From: Betaproteobacteria bacterium
GTDB taxonomy: Bacteria > Pseudomonadota > Gammaproteobacteria > Burkholderiales > Burkholderiaceae_C
Reading direction: 5' to 3'
Length of the DNA stretch: 21,418 bases
NCBI GenBank assembly: GCA_005882155.1
Contig: VBCQ01000223.1
Span: forward strand, 1-21,418
Position numbers and translations under genes: made by a program. Every line of letters begins with the position of its first letter. The first letter of the stretch is position 1. Below, one piece after another: positions 15,555-21,418 of this stretch. The notes below the pieces were generated by a model, which saw nothing but the letters and a program-made list of their open reading frames with translations, ran no database searches and was not told the DNA's origin.

Positions 15555-17435
15555 TCAGAGTCCTCCGCCAGCGTAGCGGATGCCGACCCACGCCTGGCGG
15601 CCGAGCGACTGGTAGTCGTGCGCCGGCTCGTAGCGGCGATCGGTGGCGTTGAGCAATTTCGCTTCGGCCTGCCAGTTCGGCGTGATGCGATAGCGCGCCT
15701 TCAGGTCGAGCAGTTGATAGCCCGCGAGCCGCACGCCGCCTTCGGGACGCGCGCCGACATCGAGCACGCTCGCGTCGAAGGTCCATGGACCCGAGGTCCA
15801 GTCGATCGCGAAGGTCTCCTGATGCGCCGCGCGACGCGCGAGACGCTGGCCGGTACTGCGATCCTTCGCATCGAGAAAATCGACAGTGCCGTGCACGCCG
15901 ATTGCGCCGATGCGATGCGATGCGGTCAGGGTCGCGCCTTGCAGTCGCGCGCGGCTCACGTTGGCCGCGCAGCCGAAGTCGTAGCTCGGGTCTGCAGGGC
16001 AGAACGTTCGGTCGGGCTGGTAGCCGATCATGTCGCGCAAGTCGTTGCGATACAGCGTTGCGCCAGCGCTGCTGACGCTGTTCTTCCATGCCACGCCGAC
16101 TTCGACGCTGCGCGAATGCTCGGGACGAATCGTGGGCACGCCGAAGCCGGGAAAGTACAGGTCATTGAACGTCGGCGCGCGAAACGCCGTGCCGGCCACG
16201 GCGCGCAGGCTCAAGTCTTTCTGCACATCGAAACGCCAACCCAGCTTGCCGGTGCTGACGTTGCCGTAGACCGAATTGTGGTCGTGGCGCCAATCGGCTT
16301 GAAGCTTGTTGGCGCCGAGCTGCGCGGTGTAGCCGAGCACCGCGGCGCTGTTGCGCCGCTGCGGCGCCGGGAACGGCGCGGTCACGGTTTCATCGACATG
16401 CTCGAGCGCACCGACCACTTGCTGCCCTGCCGCCGGCGTCCACGCGTTCTGCCACGTGACTTGCTTGCGCTCGGTGAGGTAGCGGCTGAAGCTCGTGCCG
16501 CCGCTCACCAAGTCGTCGCGCTGCTCGGCGAGCTGCAGCGATGTCGTCCACTGCGACGACAGCGCGCCGCGGTAGTCGATCGAGCCGACGCGCGTGTCGA
16601 AGCGAATGCGGAAGTCGGGCGATGGATCGGGCGCGAACGTCGGCGGGTTGTATTCGGCGCCGTCGTACTGCGAGCGCAAGCGGCTGTCGACGATGCTTGC
16701 ACCGATGCGTTGACCGGGCGCGAAGCTGAAGCCGCCGCGCAGTTGAATGCTGCTGCGCTTGAAGCCGTCGCGATCGGGATTGAACAAGCCGAAGGTGTCG
16801 CCGGGCTTGACCGCCGACACACCATCGCTCGCTTCGCGGCTCACGCTCGCTGCATAGTCGAACCCTTGCGTCGCGCCGCTCGCAAACGCATCGGCTTCGC
16901 TCGACGCGTAGCTTCCGACGGCGGCGTGCGCGGCGAACTGCGGCGCACCGCTGCCGCGTCGCGTGATGATCTGCACCACGCCGCCGACCGCGTCGGCACC
17001 GTACAGGCTCGAGCCGGGTCCGCGCAAGATTTCGATGCGCTCGATTTGCGCCAGACTGATGGCCGACAGATCGGTCTGACCGAGCGTTGCCGAGCCGATG
17101 CGCACGCCGTCGACGAGCACCACGGTGTGGCTCGCGCTGGTGCCGCGCAACAGCACGCTCGCGCTTTGACCCGGGCCGCCGTTGCGCGACAGCTGAATGC
17201 CGCCTTCGCGGCGCAGCAGGTCTTCGATCGAGTCGGCATTCGAGTCGCGGATGCGCTGCGAATCGATGACGACGACATCGGCGACGAGCCAGTCGAGCGG
17301 CGTCGGCTCGCGTGTACCGGTGACGACGACCGGCTCGAGGCGTTGAGTTTGTGATGAAGAAACGAGGGGCCAGGCCGCCATGGCCATGAGCACGGCGGCG
17401 GCAGGTGCGCGCAGCACCCAAGGAGAACGAGACAT
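15555..17435 (-). CDS. btuB: TonB-dependent vitamin B12 receptor
   Basis: This is a 626-residue protein. Signal peptide is about 1-28; a TonB-box-like LEPVVVTGTRE lies at 33-43; the plug is about 45-158, with VVVIDSQRIRDS, VLLRGTSASHTVVLVDGVRI and IERIEILRGPGSSLYGADAV; a 22-strand-type barrel fills the rest. BtuB carries cobalamin across the outer membrane with TonB energy. ATG 17435 is chosen because the signal peptide begins there; the frame remains open further upstream, but that stretch is the riboswitch. No strong ribosome binding site precedes the ATG, which fits translational control by the leader. Oddly the protein ends in GGGL rather than the usual terminal aromatic residue, after a normal-looking WVGIRYA strand. 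Confidence 0.93.
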   Translation of the reverse strand: MSRSPWVLRAPAAAVLMAMAAWPLVSSSQTQRLEPVVVTGTREPTPLDWLVADVVVIDSQRIRDSNADSIEDLLRREGGIQLSRNGGPGQSASVLLRGTSASHTVVLVDGVRIGSATLGQTDLSAISLAQIERIEILRGPGSSLYGADAVGGVVQIITRRGSGAPQFAAHAAVGSYASSEADAFASGATQGFDYAASVSREASDGVSAVKPGDTFGLFNPDRDGFKRSSIQLRGGFSFAPGQRIGASIVDSRLRSQYDGAEYNPPTFAPDPSPDFRIRFDTRVGSIDYRGALSSQWTTSLQLAEQRDDLVSGGTSFSRYLTERKQVTWQNAWTPAAGQQVVGALEHVDETVTAPFPAPQRRNSAAVLGYTAQLGANKLQADWRHDHNSVYGNVSTGKLGWRFDVQKDLSLRAVAGTAFRAPTFNDLYFPGFGVPTIRPEHSRSVEVGVAWKNSVSSAGATLYRNDLRDMIGYQPDRTFCPADPSYDFGCAANVSRARLQGATLTASHRIGAIGVHGTVDFLDAKDRSTGQRLARRAAHQETFAIDWTSGPWTFDASVLDVGARPEGGVRLAGYQLLDLKARYRITPNWQAEAKLLNATDRRYEPAHDYQSLGRQAWVGIRYAGGGL

Positions 17436-17491
17436 GTTGAAATCCGGACAGAAGGTGCCTGCTCCCGGTTCCCCGCGGGTGCGCAGCGTTC

Positions 17492-17513
17492 GGTGACGCG
17501 CGAGCGCATCACC
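17492..17513 (-). promoter_or_regulatory. Hairpin between riboswitch and btuB, candidate expression platform
   Basis: In the btuB transcript this stretch folds as GGUGAUGCG, loop CUCG, CGCGUCACC: nine pairs including one G-U, with a four-base loop. It lies directly after the B12 aptamer and about 55 bases before the btuB start. No U-run follows, so it is not a classical intrinsic terminator. It may be part of the switch that exposes or hides the start region; this is inference. Confidence 0.4.
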
Positions 17514-17520
17514 CCCTGTT

Positions 17521-17712
17521 GGCCGGTATCCGGGCTGGCGGAGCGACCCTTGCGACCTTCCCAGAGACGCAGCGTCTCCAGTGGCATGTGCGCAAGAGCG
17601 GAAGTGAAATTCTCTTCGTCCGCCGTACCGTTGCGGGGGCAGCGCAGATTCGGGACGAGTCCCTTCTGCTTCCCGTTTAACTGTGCCGGAATGAACACCC
17701 GGCACGGGCACC
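17521..17712 (-). promoter_or_regulatory. Cobalamin (B12) riboswitch, AdoCbl class I type
   Basis: Reading the minus strand from 17712, the conserved elements appear in the right order: GGTGCC opening, ACGGGAAGC, CTGCCCCCGCAACGGTA, the B12 box CATGCCACTGG (17588-17578), TGGGAAGG, and the closing AGCCCGGATACCGGCC (ending at 17521). The total of about 190 bases matches the family. Binding of adenosylcobalamin normally represses expression of the downstream uptake genes, here btuB-btuC-btuD-btuF. The aptamer lies inside an open frame continuous with btuB, which could tempt an annotator to extend the protein wrongly. Confidence 0.95.
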
Positions 17713-17721
17713 AACGCCGAA

Positions 17722-17745
17722 GATTGTAAGCGGGCTCATACAATC
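17722..17745. promoter_or_regulatory. Back-to-back -10 elements for btu leader and zapB-like gene
   Basis: GATTGTA (17722-17728) and TACAATC (17739-17745) form an inverted repeat with a 10-base spacer. On the minus strand TACAAT (17728-17723) is a good -10, and a start about 7 bases downstream would sit just ahead of the riboswitch. On the plus strand TACAAT (17739-17744) would start transcription near 17751, before the gene at 17775. Neither -35 region matches consensus well, so confidence is limited. Confidence 0.4.
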
Positions 17746-17774
17746 GAGACTCTTCACACACTGACCACCGCGCC

Positions 17775-18008
17775 ATGTCGAAGATCGAAGAACTCGCCGA
17801 CCGGGTGGAGCGCCTGCTGCTGCGGCACGAGGAGATCAAGCGCACCAATGCGCTGCTCGAGCAGCAACTCGCAGCGGTCACGCAAGAGCGCGACAGCTTG
17901 CGCTCGCGGCTCAACGCCGCGCGCAGCCGCATCGACGCGCTGCTCGAGCGGCTGCCCACCGACAAGGCATTGGCCGCGAGCCTGGACGACGGAGACGGCG
18001 CGACATGA
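17775..18008 (+). CDS. ZapB-like coiled-coil protein (TIGR02449-type)
   Basis: This is a 77-residue, highly charged protein predicted as a continuous coiled coil from about 3 to 60 (IEELADRVERLLLRHEEIKR, then LLEQQLAAVTQERDSLRSRL) with a short acidic tail. Small coiled-coil proteins of this kind stand immediately before zapA in many beta- and gammaproteobacteria and are thought to be ZapB-like partners of the division apparatus. The stop TGA overlaps the zapA ATG (ATGA), indicating translational coupling. No strong ribosome binding site is seen. The functional role is inferred from gene order and coiled-coil nature, not from a diagnostic motif. Confidence 0.8.
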   Translation: MSKIEELADRVERLLLRHEEIKRTNALLEQQLAAVTQERDSLRSRLNAARSRIDALLERLPTDKALAASLDDGDGAT

Positions 18009-18310
18009 AGCAGCTCGAAGTGACGATCATGGGCCAGAGCTACATCCTCGGCTGCCCCGAAGGCGGCGAGCAGCCGCTGCTCGAAGCGGTCGACAGCGTC
18101 GATCGCGAGATGTGCGCGATTCGCGATGCCGGCAAAGTCAAGGCGCGTGAGCGCATCGCTGTGCTCGCCGCACTGAATCTCGCCTACGCGCTCGCCGAGC
18201 GGCCGCATGCAGGGCTCGCGTCGGACGGAATTTCGGTCGGCGGCGCGCACATCGATGCGCTGATTCGTCGCGTCGATCAAGCCCTCGGTGCCGATGGTCA
18301 ATTGCTCTGA
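18005..18310 (+). CDS. zapA: Cell division protein ZapA
   Basis: This is a 101-residue protein. The N-terminal beta part MKQLEVTIMGQSYILGCPEG is followed by a long helix that begins at LLEAVDSVDREM and runs through KVKARERIAVLAALNLAYAL. This matches ZapA, which binds and bundles FtsZ at the Z ring in the cytoplasm. The Arg-Glu-Arg-Ile-Ala-Val-Leu-Ala-Ala-Leu-Asn core is the family signature. ATG 18005 overlaps the stop of the upstream coiled-coil gene. The 6S RNA gene follows 31 bases after the stop, the arrangement seen in many proteobacteria. Confidence 0.93.
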   Translation: MKQLEVTIMGQSYILGCPEGGEQPLLEAVDSVDREMCAIRDAGKVKARERIAVLAALNLAYALAERPHAGLASDGISVGGAHIDALIRRVDQALGADGQLL

Positions 18311-18329
18311 TGAACGCGCCGTCGCGGCG

Positions 18330-18335
18330 TAGAAT
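18330..18335 (+). promoter_or_regulatory. -10 element of the 6S RNA promoter
   Basis: TAGAAT lies six bases before the predicted 5' end of 6S RNA at 18342. A weak -35 candidate, CTGATG (18307-18312), is 17 bases upstream and overlaps the zapA stop codon. Confidence 0.55.
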
Positions 18336-18341
18336 GTTTTC

Positions 18342-18515
18342 GTCCGTTGCGTTCGCGTGAGTTTTATATTTCCTTGAACCGATGCTCTTAGAGCAAGGGC
18401 TTGGAACAATGCCCGGCAGGCGTGATCGTCTCGCGTCAGATGAACCCGAAGCCTCGCTGACCTCGCCCACCTGAATCCCCGGGTTCAGGAATGCGGCTCA
18501 CGGTTCGCGGCGGAC
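18342..18515 (+). ncRNA. ssrS: 6S RNA
   Basis: The RNA of about 174 bases lies directly after zapA, its usual place. The two ends pair: GTCCGTTGCG (18342-18351) with the inverted GCGGCGGAC region (18507-18515), allowing G-U pairs, and CGTGAG (18356-18361) with CTCACG (18497-18502). A hairpin CCTGAA/TTCAGG (18470-18475 with 18484-18489) occupies the 3' side of the central region, matching the position of the CCUUGAA hairpin in E. coli 6S RNA. The CTTGAACCGAT stretch resembles the E. coli CUGAGCCGAU. 6S RNA mimics an open promoter and sequesters sigma70 RNA polymerase in stationary phase. The ends are approximate. Confidence 0.87.
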
Positions 18516-18541
18516 ACCTCACTCTCACTCCCCGTTTCCCC

Positions 18542-19002
<461 letters not shown>

Positions 19003-19006
<4 letters not shown>

Positions 19007-19818
19007 GCTTCGACCTCGGCTGGCAGCTCGTCGCCGAACTGTTGCTGCTGGGCTCGTTCGCCGGCTTTCTCGCCGGACTGCTCGGTGTCGGAGGCGGCAT
19101 GCTGATGGTGCCGTTCGTGACCTTTCTGCTGACGCTGAAGGCCTTCCCCGAGGCCTACATCGTGAAGATGGCGGTGGCCACATCGCTGGCGACGATCTGC
19201 TTTACGTCGCTGTCATCGCTGCGTGCGCACCATGGCCGCGGCGCCATTCGCTGGGACGTGGTGAAGCTGCTTGCGCCGGGCATCGTCGTCGGCTCCTTGC
19301 TCGGCGCGCAGATCGCCAAGGCGTTGCCGGCGCGCGTGCTCGCGCTGTTCTTCGCGCTGTTCATCAGCTTCTCGGCGCTGCGGATGTTCATCGGCAAGAA
19401 ACCCAAACCGACGCGCCAGCTGCCGGGCACCGCGGGCATGCTCGGCGCCGGCGGCAGCATCGGCGTGCTGTCGTCGCTCGCAGGCGCCGGCGGCGCGTTC
19501 ATCTCGGTGCCGTTCATGACTTGGTGCAACGTGCCGATCCACAACGCAGTGGCGACCTCGGCAGCGCTCGGCTTTCCGATTGCGCTCGCCGGTACCGTCG
19601 GCTACGTCATCGCCGGCTGGTCGCTGCACGACATGCCGAGCGGCACGCTCGGCTTCATCTACCTGCCGGCCTTGCTGATCATCTCGTTGGCGAGCGTGAC
19701 GACCGCGCCGCTCGGCGCGCACACGGCTCACCGGATGGACATCGCTCAGCTGAAGTACGCCTTCGCCGGCCTGCTCTTCGCGCTGGCCGCCTACATGCTC
19801 TACAAGGCGATCGGCTAA
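19003..19818 (+). CDS. TSUP family transporter (TauE/SafE-like sulfite/sulfonate exporter)
   Basis: This is a 271-residue integral membrane protein of about eight helices with the internal two-fold repeat of TSUP proteins (PF01925): AGLLGVGGGMLMVPFVTFLL in the first half and SLAGAGGAFISVPFMTW in the second. Members export sulfite, sulfoacetate or related anions, or move other small organic acids; the substrate here is unknown. The start is uncertain: TTG 19003 overlaps the EVE stop as TTGA and gives LSFDLGWQLVAELL as N-terminus, whereas ATG 18970 would add 11 polar residues (MARGDEAAGRR) inside the EVE gene. TTG is preferred on domain grounds. Its stop overlaps that of the convergent gene by two bases. 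Confidence 0.87.
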
Positions 19819-20858
19819 GCCGTGTCGAAGCGGATGCTCGCCAAGGTGACGTGATTACCACCGCGCCGTTGCGCCTCGGCCAGGGCAAGGTCGGCGGCCT
19901 GCATCAGGTCTTCCTGCGAGTGCGCGGTGTGCGGAAAGCTCGCGACGCCCATCGACACGCTGAAGCCGAGGTCGCGGCCGTCGAGCACGACGATCTGCGT
20001 TGCGCATTGGCGGCGCAGGCCCTCCATCCGCGAATGCGCGGTGGCGAGGCCGACACCCGACAAGAGGATCGCGAAACGGTCTTCGTCGAGCCGGCACGAC
20101 GCGTCCATCGCCCGCGTGTTGCCGCGCAGCAGCCGGCCGAGCGCTTCGAGCACGCGCAGCCGCGCCGGCGCACCGAGCGCGCGAGCGTTCTCGGGCAGCG
20201 GATCGAGCACGATCGAAACGAGCGCGAACTCGCGGTGCTCGCGCGACGAGAGGTCGACCTCGCGCCGCAGCTGGTCGTCGAAGTGAACTCGCTGGTACAG
20301 GCCGGTGACGTTGTCGCGCAGTGCCTGGTCTTGCGATTCGCGGCGCAGCGTTTCGCTCGCGATCTGCTGCTGCTCGAGCTGCTGCAGCGCGTTGGTGAGC
20401 TGCTGGTCGCGCTGGCGCGTTGCCGTCGTCTCGATCCACACGCTGCACAGATGGCGCGGCGCGGCACCGGTCGCGACCGGCAACACGACGCGAGTCACGT
20501 TGAAGTCGCGACGCTGCCGATCACGCTCGACACGGTGCTCGGCGGTGAACGGCAAGGCCTGCGCGAACGCAGACTGCTCGGCCGAGCGCAGCGGCGCCGA
20601 CAGCTCCGAGCCGAGCAGCTCGAGGTCGGTCTGGCCGACCATCTGCTCGGGCGTACGGCCATAGACCGCGGCCATTCGCAGGTTGACGTGGACGTAGCGG
20701 CCCGACGAAATTTCCTTGATCGCGAACGGCGCTTCGAGGCGCTCGATGAGGCTGAACAGCACCGCACCGAAGCTGCCTTGGACGAGCCCGAGCGTTGCGA
20801 TCAATTCGCGCGCGCGGGCAGCCTGTTCGGCAGGCGGTGACTGCATCGTCTCGGTCAT
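19815..20858 (-). CDS. PAS-GGDEF protein with degenerate GGDEF motif
   Basis: This is a 347-residue soluble protein. A PAS domain (about 35-145) contains APFAIKEISSGRYVHVN and GRTPEQMVGQTDLELLG. A short coiled coil (about 150-180) leads to a GGDEF-like domain (about 180-343) opening with RDNVTGLYQRVHF. The signature that should read GGDEF is DEDRF (258-262, in CRLDEDRFAILLSG). The usual IDLDHFK is SIVLDPLPE, so a metal-binding Asp is also lost. It is therefore unlikely to make cyclic di-GMP; it may act as a sensor or binding partner. ATG 20858 has a good purine-rich site (GGAAGAGA) 5 bases upstream. No membrane helix is present. Confidence 0.85.
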   Translation of the reverse strand: MTETMQSPPAEQAARARELIATLGLVQGSFGAVLFSLIERLEAPFAIKEISSGRYVHVNLRMAAVYGRTPEQMVGQTDLELLGSELSAPLRSAEQSAFAQALPFTAEHRVERDRQRRDFNVTRVVLPVATGAAPRHLCSVWIETTATRQRDQQLTNALQQLEQQQIASETLRRESQDQALRDNVTGLYQRVHFDDQLRREVDLSSREHREFALVSIVLDPLPENARALGAPARLRVLEALGRLLRGNTRAMDASCRLDEDRFAILLSGVGLATAHSRMEGLRRQCATQIVVLDGRDLGFSVSMGVASFPHTAHSQEDLMQAADLALAEAQRRGGNHVTLASIRFDTA

Positions 20859-21028
20859 GGATTCTCTTCCTTCACCAGCGCGACGCTCGTGGCGCTTGCC
20901 GTGACTTCTGATCTTTGTCCGGGGCCGCTGGCTTTGCAAGCGCGACCGGCCCATCCGGATGCGTGTCCCCCTAAATCGATGATAGCGGGAGGATCGCCGA
21001 TCACGCCCTGCGGCACTGCACAAGATGC
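20859..21028 (-). promoter_or_regulatory. Intergenic leader of the PAS-GGDEF gene
   Basis: These 170 bases hold no gene. On the minus strand TATCAT (20986-20981) could serve as a -10 element about 120 bases before the start codon, but no convincing -35 is visible. I see no other structured element. Confidence 0.25.
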
Positions 21029-21350
21029 CTAGAAGTTCACGACCAGCGTGACGGGAAACGAGCGCGATTCGGTGGGATGGAAGTGAATGTCGGCCTTGCC
21101 TTCGGCGCTCTCGGCGGGCAGTCGAGAGGTGTAGAAATAGTCGACGGCCGATGCCTTGCGTTTGGCGAGGTTGAAGGCTTCGAGCTCGAGCCGAACATCG
21201 GGCCGGATTCGGTAGCCGACGCGCGCGTTGAGCAATGCGCTGCCGTGCGAGCGAACGCTGTTGCCTTCGATCAACGGGCGCGGCCCGAAGTAGCGCCACT
21301 GCTGCCGTCAACAGCGGCAAGGCGATGCGGGCGGCGCGCGATGGCGGCAT
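21029..21350 (-). pseudogene. Collapsed TonB-dependent receptor gene (ends kept, middle missing)
   Basis: From ATG 21350, preceded by AGGAG at a 4-base spacing, the sequence encodes a signal-peptide-like start, MPPSRAARIALPLLTAAVAL. Another frame, open from just after a TGA at about 21316-21318, encodes QWRYFGPRPLIEGNSV, then ALLNARVGYRIRPDVRLELE, AFNLAKRKASAVDYFYTSRL and an end in PVTLVVNF. That is the last three or so beta strands and terminal Phe of a TonB-dependent receptor. The plug and most of the barrel (several hundred codons) are absent, and the two ends are out of frame. An internal deletion is the simplest explanation. No functional product is expected; a short peptide from an internal ATG at 21274 is possible but unlikely. 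Confidence 0.7.
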
Positions 21351-21365
21351 GGGGCTCCTGGGCGA

Positions 21366-21387
21366 AGAGATCGGGCAGCCGATCTCT
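21366..21387. repeat. Inverted repeat ahead of the receptor remnant
   Basis: AGAGATCGG (21366-21374) and CCGATCTCT (21379-21387) form a perfect 9-bp stem with a 4-base loop. It lies 15 bases upstream of the remnant's start codon, so it would be in its mRNA leader or act as a terminator for something upstream. No T-run is seen. The function is unknown. Confidence 0.5.
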
Positions 21388-21418
21388 ACGCAAGAAGCGC
21401 CGTGCTGGATTCAGCCCA

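Noticed and set aside
15618..17354. 578-codon plus-strand open frame opposite btuB
   Set aside because: Pure antisense of an unmistakable TonB receptor with plug and barrel motifs; no fold recognisable.
17436..17714. N-terminal extension of BtuB into the leader
   Set aside because: The extra codons are the cobalamin riboswitch; the signal peptide starts at 17435.
19521..20840. Plus-strand open frame spanning the TSUP 3' end and the PAS-GGDEF gene
   Set aside because: Runs through two unrelated genes on different frames and has no motif; a GC shadow.
20972..21003. TAAA ... GCCGATCA resembling a sigma-28 (flagellar) promoter on the plus strand
   Set aside because: The spacer is about 20 bases instead of 15 and no plus-strand gene follows.

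Overview
The window is about 21.4 kb of GC-rich DNA that reads as a chromosome segment of a betaproteobacterium, most likely order Burkholderiales (Rubrivivax/Leptothrix/Methylibium-like). The reasons are the codon bias, an intracellular PHB depolymerase end, the soluble Burkholderiales-type RnfB/RsxB, the zapB-like gene - zapA - 6S RNA - EVE gene order, and a class-I cobalamin riboswitch ahead of btuBCDF. The genus is inference; I could not run any search.

Layout. (1) 1-928: the 3' end of a PHB depolymerase gene (phaZ), then rsxB. (2) 929-7911, plus strand: two successive pairs of a periplasmic substrate-binding protein (SBP, ABC_sub_bind family) and a hybrid histidine kinase. The kinases have different sensors (CHASE8 versus an all-helical periplasmic domain plus PAS) but nearly the same HisKA-HATPase-receiver-C-terminal core. 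No permease, ATPase or DNA-binding regulator accompanies them. (3) 7912-11444: a TonB-dependent outer-membrane receptor (minus), a small Pro/Ala/Ser-rich lipoprotein (plus) and a third orphan SBP of the sugar-binding type with an N-terminal membrane anchor (minus). Regions 2 and 3 look like a sensory/uptake island lying between rsxB and nth. (4) 11531-12835: nth (endonuclease III) and a single-domain GAF protein. (5) 12839-17712, minus: a cobalamin-uptake operon, riboswitch-btuB-btuC-btuD-btuF, with overlapping btuC/btuD and btuD/btuF junctions. (6) 17775-19818, plus: zapB-like coiled-coil gene, zapA, 6S RNA, an EVE-domain gene and a TSUP/TauE-SafE transporter. (7) 19815-21418, minus: a PAS-GGDEF protein with a destroyed GGDEF motif, and the collapsed remnant of a second TonB-dependent receptor gene.

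How the parts may work together. The vitamin B12 genes form a complete uptake route (outer-membrane receptor, periplasmic binder, inner-membrane permease, ATPase) controlled by a B12-sensing leader. Region 2 most resembles the TorT/TorS or LuxP/LuxQ logic, where a binding protein presents a ligand to a membrane hybrid kinase. The neighbouring TonB receptor and the tethered SBP may bring in or sense the same ligand. That ligand and the downstream phosphorelay partner are unknown, and this is the least ordinary part of the window.
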